A stretch of 36,884 bases of DNA from contig NZ_CAUIYF010000017.1 in assembly GCF_962719845.1 (NCBI RefSeq), forward strand, positions 1 to 36,884, given 5' to 3'. Position numbers and translations under genes: made by a program. Below are positions 7,612-14,924 of this stretch, one piece after another. Positions within the stretch are counted from its first letter, which is position 1; each line of letters opens with the position of its first letter. The notes under the pieces were generated by a model. It had not been told where the DNA came from, ran no database searches, and saw only the letters and a list, made by a program, of their open reading frames with translations. This stretch comes from Neisseria uirgultaei (GTDB lineage: Bacteria; Pseudomonadota; Gammaproteobacteria; Burkholderiales; Neisseriaceae).

Positions 7612-8328
7612 TCAGAACGCCGGACGGCAGGCAAACATATAATTCACATCGGTCGAATCACACAGGGCATAAGTTTGCGACAACACATGGTAAGTCATAC
7701 CCTTCGTATCCGCCACATCCAAGCCCGCCTGACGGCACATCCGCGCCAGCTCGGCAGGCGCGATGAATTTTTTCCAGTCGTGCGTGCCTTTGGGGACAAA
7801 CTTCAACAGATATTCCGCCGCCACAATCAGATGCAGATACGATTTCGGGTTTTTATTGATGGTGGAAAAAAACACCATGCCGTCCGGTTTGACCAGCTTG
7901 GCACAAGCACGCACGATGGCGGCGGGATCGGGGACGTGTTCCATCATTTCCATGCACGTTACCACATCAAACGAGTACGGTTCCGCCTCGGCAAGGTCTT
8001 CCACGCGGATACATTCGTATTCGATATCGGCGACATTGTTCAAAGCCGCATGCAGGCGAGCGGTTTCCAACGACTGCTCCGCCATGTCGATGCCCTTGAC
8101 AAACACCGCGCCGCGCCGCGCCATACTTTCCGCCAAAATCCCGCCGCCGCAGCCCACATCCAAAACCCGTTTGCCGCGCAAATTTGCGTGTCCGTCGATA
8201 TAATCGAGCCGCAGCGGATTGATGTCGTGCAAGGTTTTGAACTCGCCCGACTTGTCCCACCATTTGTCGGCAATCCGGCTGAATTTGGCGATTTCCCCCT
8301 CATCGACATTATATTTTTTGTCGGACAT
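7612..8328 (-). CDS. ubiG: Ubiquinone biosynthesis O-methyltransferase UbiG
   Basis: S-adenosylmethionine-dependent enzyme that performs both O-methylation steps of ubiquinone synthesis. The product is 238 residues. It has the N-terminal FSRIADKWWDKSGEFKTLHDINPLRLDYI block typical of UbiG/Coq3, the SAM motif LDVGCGGGILAESMARRGA, and VTCMEMMEHVPDP. The ATG at 8328 (MSDKKYNVDEGE) is preferred to one four codons upstream because GGGAGG precedes it by 4-5 bases. Ubiquinone feeds the bc1 complex encoded at 24378-27130. Confidence 0.96.
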   Translation of the reverse strand: MSDKKYNVDEGEIAKFSRIADKWWDKSGEFKTLHDINPLRLDYIDGHANLRGKRVLDVGCGGGILAESMARRGAVFVKGIDMAEQSLETARLHAALNNVADIEYECIRVEDLAEAEPYSFDVVTCMEMMEHVPDPAAIVRACAKLVKPDGMVFFSTINKNPKSYLHLIVAAEYLLKFVPKGTHDWKKFIAPAELARMCRQAGLDVADTKGMTYHVLSQTYALCDSTDVNYMFACRPAF

Positions 8329-8388
8329 TTTTCCTCCCATCTGACGAACCGCCCCACTCCAAAACCCAAGATTATACTATGGAACACG

Positions 8389-8400
8389 ATGCCGTCTGAA
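8389..8400 (+). repeat. Single DUS upstream of the aromatic amino acid permease gene
   Basis: A perfect 12-base DUS in the divergent ubiG/permease intergenic region, with no inverse partner nearby. Confidence 0.9.
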
Positions 8401-8430
8401 AGCCTTTTCGGGCGGTGCGGCGCAAATACC

Positions 8431-8459
8431 TTACAAACCCTTACACTTTACGGCATAAT
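8431..8459 (+). promoter_or_regulatory. Candidate sigma-70 promoter of the permease gene
   Basis: TTACAA (8431-8436), a 17-base spacer and CATAAT (8454-8459), about 33 bases before the ATG at 8493. Hexamers match consensus at four and five of six positions. Confidence 0.5.
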
Positions 8460-8492
8460 GGCAGCCGCGCATTTCTAGAAGAAAGATAAACA

Positions 8493-9734
8493 ATGTCAAC
8501 CAAAACCCCTTCCCTATTCGGCGGCGCGATGATTATCGCCGGCACGGTCATCGGCGCAGGTATGCTCGCCAACCCGACCGCCACATCCGGCGTATGGTTT
8601 ACCGGCTCGCTGATTGTGTTGCTCTACACTTGGTTTTCCATGCTTTCCAGCGGCCTGATGATTTTGGAAGTCAACACCCACTACCCCCACGGCGCAAGTT
8701 TCGACACGATGGTCAAAGACCTGCTCGGACGCGGCTGGAACATCATCAACGGCGTTGCCGTCGCCTTCGTCCTATACCTGCTCACCTACGCCTACATCTT
8801 CGTCGGCGGCGACCTGACCGCCAAAGGCATCGGCAACGCCTTGGGCGGCAATGTTTCGCTTACCGTCGGACAACTCGTCTTCTTCGGCATCCTCGCCTTT
8901 TGCGTGTGGGCATCCGCACGCTTGGTCGGCCGATTCACCGGCATCCTCATCGGCGGCATGGTATTGACCTTTATTTGGGCAACCGGCGGCCTGATTGCCG
9001 ATGCCAAGCCGTCCGTCCTCTTAGATACCCAAGCCCCCGTCGGCACCAGCTACTGGATTTATGTCGCCACCGCCCTGCCCGTCTGCCTCGCTTCCTTCGG
9101 CTTCCACGGCAACGTCTCCAGCCTGCTCAAATACTTTAAAGGCGACGCGCCCAAAGTGGCGAAATCCATCTGGACGGGCACACTGATTGCGCTGGTAATT
9201 TACGTCCTCTGGCAAATCGCCATCCAAGGCAACCTGCCACGCAACGAGTTCGCCCCCGTCATCGCCGCCGAAGGGCAAGTCTCCGTCCTGATTGAAACCC
9301 TGTCCAAATTCGCCCAAACCGGCAATATGGATAAAATATTGTCCCTGTTTTCCTATATGGCAATCGCCACCTCGTTTTTAGGCGTAACCTTAGGTCTGTT
9401 CGACTACATCGCCGACATCTTCAAATGGAACGACAGCGTGTCCGGCCGCACCAAAACCGCCGCGCTGACCTTCCTGCCGCCTTTGATTTCCTGCCTGCTC
9501 TTCCCCACCGGTTTCGTTACCGCCATCGGCTACGTCGGCCTGGCGGCAACCGTCTGGACAGGCATCATCCCCGCCATGCTGCTCTACCGTTCGCGCAAGA
9601 AATTCGGCGCAGGCAAAACCTATAAAGTTTACGGCGGCTTGTGGCTGATGGTTTGGGTCTTCCTTTTCGGCATCGTCAACATCGCCGCACAGGTATTGAG
9701 CCAAATGGAACTCGTCCCCGTATTCAAGGGATAA
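8493..9734 (+). CDS. mtr: Aromatic amino acid permease (Mtr/TnaB/TyrP family, probably tryptophan)
   Basis: A 413-residue inner-membrane symporter of the hydroxy/aromatic amino acid permease family with about 11 membrane segments. The first segment holds the family signature GAMIIAGTVIGAGMLANP, with the unwound-helix glycines. TSGVWFTGS and FGFHGNVSSLLKYFKGD are further family blocks. Members import tryptophan (Mtr, TnaB) or tyrosine (TyrP) with protons. The overall pattern is closest to Mtr, but substrate cannot be proved by reading alone. The start is the first ATG, preceded by AAGAAAG. A DUS terminator follows the stop. Confidence 0.85.
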   Translation: MSTKTPSLFGGAMIIAGTVIGAGMLANPTATSGVWFTGSLIVLLYTWFSMLSSGLMILEVNTHYPHGASFDTMVKDLLGRGWNIINGVAVAFVLYLLTYAYIFVGGDLTAKGIGNALGGNVSLTVGQLVFFGILAFCVWASARLVGRFTGILIGGMVLTFIWATGGLIADAKPSVLLDTQAPVGTSYWIYVATALPVCLASFGFHGNVSSLLKYFKGDAPKVAKSIWTGTLIALVIYVLWQIAIQGNLPRNEFAPVIAAEGQVSVLIETLSKFAQTGNMDKILSLFSYMAIATSFLGVTLGLFDYIADIFKWNDSVSGRTKTAALTFLPPLISCLLFPTGFVTAIGYVGLAATVWTGIIPAMLLYRSRKKFGAGKTYKVYGGLWLMVWVFLFGIVNIAAQVLSQMELVPVFKG

Positions 9735-9741
9735 AGGCAAA

Positions 9742-9778
9742 ATGCCGTCTGAAGCCCGCCGGCGGCTTCAGACGGCAT
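9742..9778 (+). terminator. Long inverted DUS hairpin after the permease gene
   Basis: ATGCCGTCTGAAGCC (9742-9756) pairs with its exact inverse (9764-9778). The G/C-rich loop adds further pairs, giving one of the strongest DUS hairpins in the window, eight bases after the stop at 9734. Confidence 0.8.
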
Positions 9779-9867
9779 TGCCTCGTTATCGCGCGGCACA
9801 GGCGCATTTCCACCGATATTTCAGTATCGGTGCCATCCCCGAACCTGCCCAACCCAAAGGAACCGTG

Positions 9868-10431
9868 ATGAAACTCATCATTCTCGACCGCGACGGCGTC
9901 ATCAACCAGGACCGCGACGACTTCGTCAAATCCGTTGACGAGTGGATACCTATCGAAGGCAGCATGGATGCGGTGGCATTCCTGACGCAGGCAGGCTACA
10001 CCGTTGCCGTCGCCACCAACCAATCCGGCATTGGCCGCAAATATTTTACCGTTCAAGACCTCACTGAAATGCATGCCAAAATGCACCGCCTCATCCGTCA
10101 GGCAGGCGGAGAAATCGACGGCATCTGGTTCTGCCCGCATACCGGCGCCGACGGCTGCGGCTGCCGCAAGCCCAAACCTGGTATGATTGAAGACATCCTC
10201 GAACGCTTCAACGCCCAAGCTTCGGAAACTTGGCTGGTCGGCGACAGCCTGCGCGATTTGCAGGCAATCGATGCCGTCGGCGGAAAACCCGCGCTGGTTC
10301 TGACCGGAAAAGGCAAAAAAACGCTCTCCCAACACGGACACGAATTGCCCGAACACACACAGGTTTTCGATACCCTGCTCGATTTCTCACAATACATCAT
10401 GCAGGAAAACGCCGCACCGCAAGCCGACTGA
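9868..10431 (+). CDS. gmhB: D-glycero-beta-D-manno-heptose-1,7-bisphosphate 7-phosphatase (GmhB)
   Basis: A HAD-superfamily phosphatase that removes the C7 phosphate of heptose bisphosphate in ADP-heptose synthesis for the lipooligosaccharide core. The product is 187 residues. It shows HAD motif I DRDGVIN (nucleophile Asp7, acid Asp9), motif II TNQSGIGR and the zinc-binding Cys/His loop CPHTGADGCGC that distinguishes GmhB/HisB-N. Motif III/IV is KPKPGM...VGDSLRD. The ATG at 9868 follows AAAGGA; an upstream in-frame start inside the DUS hairpin is unlikely. It is 28 bases from plsC, so both envelope-lipid genes probably share a transcript. Confidence 0.94.
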   Translation: MKLIILDRDGVINQDRDDFVKSVDEWIPIEGSMDAVAFLTQAGYTVAVATNQSGIGRKYFTVQDLTEMHAKMHRLIRQAGGEIDGIWFCPHTGADGCGCRKPKPGMIEDILERFNAQASETWLVGDSLRDLQAIDAVGGKPALVLTGKGKKTLSQHGHELPEHTQVFDTLLDFSQYIMQENAAPQAD

Positions 10432-10459
10432 ACATACCGCATTCCGACAAGGCAAAACC

Positions 10460-11203
10460 ATGCTCATCATCCGCAACCTGATTTACTGGCTGATACTCTG
10501 TTCCAGCCTGATTTTCCTCTTTCCCTTTATGCTGCTCGCCTCGCCTTTCCGGGACGGGGCGCACAAGATGGCGCGGGTCTGGGTCGGCATTCTCAACTGG
10601 TCGCTCAAACACATCGTCGGGCTCAAATACCGCGTCATCGGTGCGGAAAACATCCCCAACCGCCCCGCCGTCATCTGCGCCAAACACCAAAGCGGCTGGG
10701 AAACGCTTGCCCTTCAAGACATTTTTCCGCCGCAGGTTTACGTTGCCAAACGCGAGCTGTTCAAAATCCCCTTTTTCGGCTGGGGCTTGAAACTGGTCAA
10801 AACCATAGGCATAGACCGCAACAACCGCCGCGAAGCCAACGAGCAGCTCATAAAACAGGGTTTGGCGCGCAAAAACGAAGGCTATTGGATTACCATTTTC
10901 CCCGAAGGCACGCGCCTTGCGCCCGGAAAACGCGGCAAATACAAGCTCGGCGGCGCGCGCATGGCGAAAATGTTTGAGATGGACATCGTCCCCGTCGCTC
11001 TCAACAGCGGCGAATTTTGGCCGAAAAATTCCTTTCTGAAATATCCGGGGGAAATCACCGTCGTCATCTGTCCGACCATCCCGCACGCAAGCGGCAGCGA
11101 AGCCGAATTGATGGAAAAATGTGAACACCTCATCGAAACGCAGCAGCCGCTCATTTCCGGCGCAGGCCCGTTTGCCGCCAAAATGCCGTCTGAAACCGTA
11201 TGA
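10460..11203 (+). CDS. plsC: 1-acyl-sn-glycerol-3-phosphate acyltransferase (PlsC/Nla family)
   Basis: Acylates lysophosphatidic acid to phosphatidic acid at the inner membrane. The product is 247 residues with an N-terminal membrane anchor (IIRNLIYWLILCSSLIFLFP). The catalytic block is KHQSGWETL, an HX4E rather than the textbook HX4D; this variant is, as I recall, usual in a beta-proteobacterial subgroup. The substrate block is FPEGTRLAPGKRGKYK. Neisseria species carry several such enzymes (nlaA, nlaB, nlaC), and I cannot tell which this is. The last residues KMPSETV are encoded by a DUS, so the uptake sequence has become the C-terminus. The stop overlaps the next start (ATGA). Confidence 0.9.
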   Translation: MLIIRNLIYWLILCSSLIFLFPFMLLASPFRDGAHKMARVWVGILNWSLKHIVGLKYRVIGAENIPNRPAVICAKHQSGWETLALQDIFPPQVYVAKRELFKIPFFGWGLKLVKTIGIDRNNRREANEQLIKQGLARKNEGYWITIFPEGTRLAPGKRGKYKLGGARMAKMFEMDIVPVALNSGEFWPKNSFLKYPGEITVVICPTIPHASGSEAELMEKCEHLIETQQPLISGAGPFAAKMPSETV

Positions 11204-11234
11204 CCTCCCTGATCCACACTCTTTCAGACGGCAT
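11183..11234 (+). repeat. Widely spaced inverted DUS pair spanning the plsC stop and the next start codon
   Basis: ATGCCGTCTGAAA (11183-11195) and its inverse (11222-11234) flank the ATGA overlap at 11200-11203. In RNA they could form a 13-bp stem with a 26-base loop that contains both codons. It could affect coupling or terminate some transcripts. Confidence 0.6.
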
Positions 11235-11889
11235 GGAACTGACCATAGAAATCAAGCGCCGTGCCAAGAAAAACCTGATTATCCGCCCTATCGGCACACA
11301 TACCGTCAGCATCAGCGTCCCACCCTGCTTCTCCGTCTCCGCTCTAAACCGCTGGCTGTACGAAAACGAAGCCGTCCTGCGCCGCACCCTTGCCAAAACG
11401 CCGCCGCAAACTGCCGAAAACCGGCTGCCCGAATCCATCCTCTTCCACGGCAGACAGCTTGCCCTCACCGCCCATCAAGACACGAAAATCCTGCTGATGC
11501 CGTCTGAAATCCTCGTTCCCGAAGACACGCACGACAAACAGGCGGCACTGTTGGCAACCTTTCTGAAACAGCAGGCCCAAAGCTACCTGATTCCCCGCCT
11601 CGAACGCCACGCCCGAACCACACAACTGTTCCCCGCCTCCTCCTCGCTGACCTCTGCCAAAACCTTCTGGGGCGTGTGCCGCAAAACCACAGGCATACGC
11701 CTCAACTGGCGGCTGGTCGGCGCACCGGAATACGTTGCCGACTATGTCTGCATACACGAACTCTGCCACCTCGCCCATCCCGACCACAGCCCCGCCTTTT
11801 GGGAACTGACCCGCCGCTTCGCCCCCTACACGCCCGAAGCGAAACAGTGGCTCAAAATCCACGGCAGGGAACTGTTCGCCTTGGGTTGA
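11200..11889 (+). CDS. YgjP-type zinc metallopeptidase-like protein (DUF45 / M48-related)
   Basis: A 229-residue protein of the YgjP/DUF45 family. The C-terminal third has the zinc motif HELCHLAHPDHSPAFW: HELCH is HExxH, with a downstream His as likely third ligand. It ends with the family-typical WLKIHGRELF. Upstream blocks include AKKNLIIRPIGTHTVSISVP and TFWGVCRKTTGIRLNWRL. No biological substrate is established for the family. Two starts are possible: ATG at 11200 (overlapping plsC) or ATG at 11233 (MELTIEIKRR, 218 residues), which lies inside the second DUS. The shorter form matches the usual N-terminus better. An internal DUS encodes MPSEI. Confidence 0.85.
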   Translation: MTSLIHTLSDGMELTIEIKRRAKKNLIIRPIGTHTVSISVPPCFSVSALNRWLYENEAVLRRTLAKTPPQTAENRLPESILFHGRQLALTAHQDTKILLMPSEILVPEDTHDKQAALLATFLKQQAQSYLIPRLERHARTTQLFPASSSLTSAKTFWGVCRKTTGIRLNWRLVGAPEYVADYVCIHELCHLAHPDHSPAFWELTRRFAPYTPEAKQWLKIHGRELFALG

Positions 11890-12119
11890 CGCGACCCGGG
11901 TCAGCCCGCCGCTTTCAAACGGCATCCGTGCCGGAACAGGCACGCGCCCGCCCGATTCAAACCGCGATGACGCTTTGCCGCCAGTTCGGGGCAGGATGGC
12001 GGCATCCGTGTCGTCCGCCGCGTTTCATTTCACACCGCCCTTCCGAAACCCGCCCGATCCGACGTGCGGTATGAAACGCTTAAGCTGGCGCGAAGTCTTC
12101 TACTGATTTGCCCGCGAAA
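11890..12119. other. Intergenic stretch without a recognisable gene
   Basis: G+C-rich sequence between the YgjP gene stop and a DUS hairpin. It contains one degenerate DUS (around 11914). A possible micro-frame at 12072-12107 reads MKRLSWREVFY, with no ribosome-binding site or family that I recognise. I see no supported gene. Confidence 0.5.
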
Positions 12120-12153
12120 ATGCCGTCTGAAAGTCCTTCAGACGGCATTTTTT
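12120..12153 (+). terminator. Inverted DUS hairpin followed by a T run
   Basis: ATGCCGTCTGAA (12120-12131) and its inverse (12137-12148), then TTTTT. This is a textbook intrinsic terminator on the plus strand, some 230 bases after the nearest plus-strand gene, so it may terminate that operon after a long 3' tail. Confidence 0.75.
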
Positions 12154-12257
12154 GCGTTTTCCGGGATGGCGGCGGATTCGTAAAAGGCGGGCAGGGTGGA
12201 TTGTAAGATGGGTTGAGACCTGCCGAATCCGCCGCACCCGCCAAATCTACCGCCGTC

Positions 12258-12277
12258 ATTCCCACGAAAGTGGGAAT
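12258..12277. repeat. dRS3 repeat 1
   Basis: ATTCCC-ACGAAAGT-GGGAAT fits the dRS3 consensus ATTCCC-N8-GGGAAT. dRS3 elements are neisserial intergenic repeats that flank unique RS sequences and serve as insertion targets for Nf-type filamentous prophages. Confidence 0.93.
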
Positions 12278-12312
12278 CTAGAACGCGGGGTTAAGAAAAC
12301 CTGCACCACGTC

Positions 12313-12332
12313 ATTCCCACGAAAGTGGGAAT
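12313..12332. repeat. dRS3 repeat 2
   Basis: The same 20-mer as repeat 1 (core ACGAAAGT), in the same orientation, with shared flanks (GTC before, TC after). Confidence 0.93.
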
Positions 12333-12393
12333 CCAGGACGAAAAATCTCCAGAAACCGTTTTACCCGATAAGTTTCCGCATCGACAGACCTAG

Positions 12394-12413
12394 ATTCCCG
12401 CCTGCGCGGGAAT
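12394..12413. repeat. dRS3 repeat 3
   Basis: ATTCCC-GCCTGCGC-GGGAAT. The flanks (TAG before, GACG after) show it is inverted relative to repeats 1 and 2. It has a different core. Confidence 0.93.
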
Positions 12414-12463
12414 GACGATGCAGGTATTTCTGACGATTCATCGAGCCGTAGCAACTGTATTTT

Positions 12464-12706
12464 TCACCCCGTCGGGCAAAAATACCAAAACTCAAATCGA
12501 GCCGTCCGGATACCATTTTCGGTGGTGCCGTTTTCGGCAAAATAATCACGCATCCGGGCATTCAATATCGTCAGCAGTTTGCGCATACATGCCGTAACGG
12601 CAACCTTATACGGCTTACCCTTGGACAGCAGGCGTTGGTAGAAATCCCGAATAAGCGGTTTAAAACGTGTCGCTACCACGGTAGCCATATACAGCGCCTT
12701 ACGCAT
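12464..12706 (-). pseudogene. C-terminal remnant of an IS110/Piv-type transposase
   Basis: An 80-codon minus-strand frame. It reads ALYMATVVATRFKPLIRDFY then QRLLSKGKPYKVAVTACMRK and LLTILNARMRDYF, the pattern of the C-terminal (Transposase_20, IS116/IS110/IS902) domain of IS110-family transposases. The family includes the neisserial Piv/Irg proteins. Full-length members are about 320 residues, and the N-terminal DEDD catalytic part is missing. The frame runs into unrelated sequence (ENGTTENGIRTARFEFWYFC) near its 3' end. It is bracketed by dRS3 repeats on both sides, which suggests a decayed mobile element or prophage edge. It is not expected to be functional. Confidence 0.75.
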
Positions 12707-12733
12707 TTATCCTGCGCCTGCCGATATGCCGTC

Positions 12734-12753
12734 ATTCCCGCGCAGGCGGGAAT
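12734..12753. repeat. dRS3 repeat 4
   Basis: ATTCCC-GCGCAGGC-GGGAAT, just beyond the 5' side of the transposase remnant. Its core is the reverse complement of repeat 3, so repeats 3 and 4 form a large inverted pair around the remnant. Confidence 0.93.
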
Positions 12754-12809
12754 CTAGACCTTCAGGCGGCGGCAATATTCAAAGATTATCTGAAAGTTTG
12801 AGGTTCTAG

Positions 12810-12829
12810 ATTCCCGTTTTCACGGGAAT
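12810..12829. repeat. dRS3 repeat 5
   Basis: ATTCCC-GTTTTCAC-GGGAAT, flanked by TAG and GACG like repeat 3. It is the last of the cluster before thiC. Confidence 0.93.
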
Positions 12830-12865
12830 GACGAAAGCTTGCGGGCAGCAGGGGAATAACGAAGT

Positions 12866-12877
12866 TTCAGACGGCAT
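12866..12877 (-). repeat. DUS (first of a direct pair after thiC)
   Basis: A perfect 12-base uptake sequence in minus-strand orientation. With the next copy at 12895 it forms a direct, not inverted, pair, so no hairpin results. Confidence 0.9.
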
Positions 12878-12894
12878 CGGGAGCTTTGTCGGGC

Positions 12895-12906
12895 TTCAGA
12901 CGGCAT
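12895..12906 (-). repeat. DUS (second of a direct pair after thiC)
   Basis: A perfect DUS in minus-strand orientation about 15 bases past the thiC stop, adjacent to a run of T on the plus strand. Confidence 0.9.
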
Positions 12907-12921
12907 TTTTTGCTTGACGTT

Positions 12922-14823
12922 TTAGCTGTAAAGCTTCGCTCCTTTTTTGACGAACTCAATCGCTTTTTCCTCCATGCCCTGCCGTTGGGCTTTCTGTTTG
13001 TCGGCGTAGTCGCGCACTTCCTGCGTGATTTTCATCGAGCAGAATTTGGGGCCGCACATTGAGCAGAAGTGGGCGATTTTCGCGCCTTCGGCGGGCAGGG
13101 TTTCGTCGTGGAAGCTTTCGGCGCGTTCGGGGTCGAGGCTTAAGCGGAATTGGTCGCGCCAGCGGAACTCGAAACGCGCCTTGCTCAGGGCGTTGTCGCG
13201 TAATTGTGCACCCGGCCAGCCTTTGGCAAGGTCGGCAGCGTGGGCGGCGAGTTTGTAGGTGATGATGCCGGTGCGCACGTCTTCTTTGTCGGGCAGGCCG
13301 AGATGCTCTTTCGGGGTAACGTAGCAGAGCATGGCTGTGCCGTACCAGCCGATATTGGTCGCGCCTATGCCTGAAGTGATGTGGTCGTAGCCGGGGGCGA
13401 TGTCGGTAACGAGCGGGCCGAGTGTGTAGAAAGGTGCTTCAAAGCAGTGTTGCAGCTCTTCGGTCATGTTTTCTTTGACGCGTTGCAGCGGCACATGGCC
13501 GGGGCCTTCGATCATCACTTGTACGTCGTGTTTCCATGCTTTGGCGGTCAATTCGCCCAAGGTGTGCAATTCGGCGAATTGGGATTCATCGTTGGCGTCG
13601 GCAATGCAACCGGGGCGCAGGCCGTCGCCGAGGCTGAACGATACGTCGTAGGCTTTCATGATTTCGCAGATTTCGTCGAAATGCGTGTAGAGGAAGTTTT
13701 CCTGATGGTGGGCAAGGCACCATTTCGCCATAATCGAACCGCCGCGCGAGACGATGCCTGTGAGGCGGTTGGCGGTCATCGGCACATAGCGCAGCAACAC
13801 GCCCGCGTGTATGGTGAAATAGTCCACGCCTTGTTCCGCCTGCTCGATTAAGGTGTCGCGGAACAAATCCCAAGTCAAATCTTCGGCAATACCGCCGGTT
13901 TTTTCCAAAGCCTGATAGATGGGCACTGTGCCGATGGGGACTGGCGCGTTGCGGATAATCCATTCGCGCGTTTCATGGATGTGCGCGCCGGTGGACAAAT
14001 CCATAATCGTGTCCGCGCCCCAACGCAGCGACCACACCATTTTTTCGACTTCTTCGGTCAGGCTGGAGGTGACGGCGGAATTGCCCAAGTTGCCGTTGAT
14101 TTTGACGCGGAAGTTGCGGCCGATAATCATCGGTTCGAGTTCGGGGTGGTTGATGTTGGCAGGGATAATCGCGCGTCCGGCGGCAATTTCTCGGCGCACG
14201 AATTCGGGCGTGATTTGGTCGGGATGGGTCGGGATGTTCGCACCGAAACTTTGCCCTGCGTGTTGTTTCAAGAGCTTGGCGTATTCAGGCCGTCTGAAAA
14301 GCTCGTCCAGCTTCATGCGTTCGCGTATGGCGACAAACTCCATTTCGGGCGTGATAATGCCTTGGCGGGCGTAATGGAGCTGGGTAACGTTGCCGCCGGC
14401 TTTGGCGCGGCGCGGGCGGGTGATTTGGTTGAAGCGCAGATGGGCGGTTTTCGGATCGTGTGCGCGTTCGATGCCGTATTCGCTGGAAAGCTTGGGCAGG
14501 ATTTCGGTATCACCGCGTTCGTCCAGCCACGCCGTGCGGATGTGCGGCAGACCTTGTTTCAGGTCGATATGCGCCGCCGGATCGCCGTACACGCCGCTGG
14601 TGTCATAGACGGGAATCGGCGGATTGGCCTCCGTACCTTGCGCCGTGTAGGTGTCGTCCTGACGGATTTCGCGCAAAGGCACGCGGATGTCGTCGCGGCT
14701 GCCTTGCAGATACACGCGCTCCGAGTTCGGATATTTAAAGCGGATGCCGATGTCTTCGCTCAAGTCGGCAAGCTCGCGCGCTTCGTTGCCGGAAGTTTTG
14801 GCGGTTTTTTTTGGCGTAGTCAT
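12922..14823 (-). CDS. thiC: Phosphomethylpyrimidine synthase ThiC
   Basis: A radical-SAM enzyme that rearranges aminoimidazole ribotide into hydroxymethylpyrimidine phosphate for thiamine synthesis. The product is 633 residues, the full-length proteobacterial form with the N-terminal ThiC-associated domain. Seen are RAGGNVTQLHYARQGIITPEME-type sequence (GNVTQLHYARQG), SRGGSIMAKWCL, VMIEGPGHVP and the C-terminal Fe-S cluster motif CSMCGPKFC (CX2CX4C) near residue 590. The ATG at 14823 (MTTPKKTAK) is preceded by AGGAG, and an upstream in-frame extension runs through leader hairpins. It is controlled by a TPP riboswitch. Confidence 0.98.
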   Translation of the reverse strand: MTTPKKTAKTSGNEARELADLSEDIGIRFKYPNSERVYLQGSRDDIRVPLREIRQDDTYTAQGTEANPPIPVYDTSGVYGDPAAHIDLKQGLPHIRTAWLDERGDTEILPKLSSEYGIERAHDPKTAHLRFNQITRPRRAKAGGNVTQLHYARQGIITPEMEFVAIRERMKLDELFRRPEYAKLLKQHAGQSFGANIPTHPDQITPEFVRREIAAGRAIIPANINHPELEPMIIGRNFRVKINGNLGNSAVTSSLTEEVEKMVWSLRWGADTIMDLSTGAHIHETREWIIRNAPVPIGTVPIYQALEKTGGIAEDLTWDLFRDTLIEQAEQGVDYFTIHAGVLLRYVPMTANRLTGIVSRGGSIMAKWCLAHHQENFLYTHFDEICEIMKAYDVSFSLGDGLRPGCIADANDESQFAELHTLGELTAKAWKHDVQVMIEGPGHVPLQRVKENMTEELQHCFEAPFYTLGPLVTDIAPGYDHITSGIGATNIGWYGTAMLCYVTPKEHLGLPDKEDVRTGIITYKLAAHAADLAKGWPGAQLRDNALSKARFEFRWRDQFRLSLDPERAESFHDETLPAEGAKIAHFCSMCGPKFCSMKITQEVRDYADKQKAQRQGMEEKAIEFVKKGAKLYS

Positions 14824-14867
14824 AAAAAATGCTCCTGTTTTCTCGTTTAGAATAAAGAAACAGGAGC
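14824..14867 (-). promoter_or_regulatory. Hairpin hiding the thiC ribosome-binding site (riboswitch expression platform)
   Basis: On the minus strand GCTCCTGTTT (14858-14867) pairs perfectly with AAACAGGAGC (14831-14840), a 10-bp stem with a 17-base loop. The 3' arm contains the AGGAG ribosome-binding site. It is followed by A then TTTTTT and the ATG at 14823. It can therefore act both as a Shine-Dalgarno sequester and as an intrinsic terminator. That it is the riboswitch output is inference from position. Confidence 0.7.
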
Positions 14868-14876
14868 GTTTTGCGT

Positions 14877-14912
14877 TTTCAGACGGCATTTGAAAACCAA
14901 TGCCGTCTGAAA
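14877..14912 (-). repeat. Inverted DUS hairpin inside the thiC leader
   Basis: TTTCAGACGGCAT (14877-14889) and its inverse (14900-14912) form a 13-bp stem with a 10-base loop between the TPP aptamer and the ribosome-binding-site hairpin. The minus-strand transcript after it lacks a U run, so it is probably not a strong terminator, but it will fold. Confidence 0.75.
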
Positions 14913-14924
14913 GGCAGAATCCGT

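Noticed and set aside
6607..8478. A plus-strand frame of about 620 codons opposite thrB and ubiG
   Set aside because: It has antisense composition, is rich in Arg, His and Gln, begins in a DUS and lacks a ribosome-binding site. thrB and ubiG on the minus strand explain the region completely.
12072..12107. An 11-codon frame MKRLSWREVFY before the DUS terminator
   Set aside because: It has no ribosome-binding site, no known peptide and is very short. Mentioned only in the gap entry.
12152..12415. A plus-strand frame with peptides like RHSHESGNLE and SFPRKWES
   Set aside because: These are the usual false translations of dRS3 repeats (ATTCCC...GGGAAT).
12258..12829. The five dRS3 repeats as a CRISPR array
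   Set aside because: The repeats are 20-base palindromes with variable cores, irregular spacing (35 to over 300 bases) and mixed orientation. There is no conserved repeat of 25-35 bases and no cas gene.
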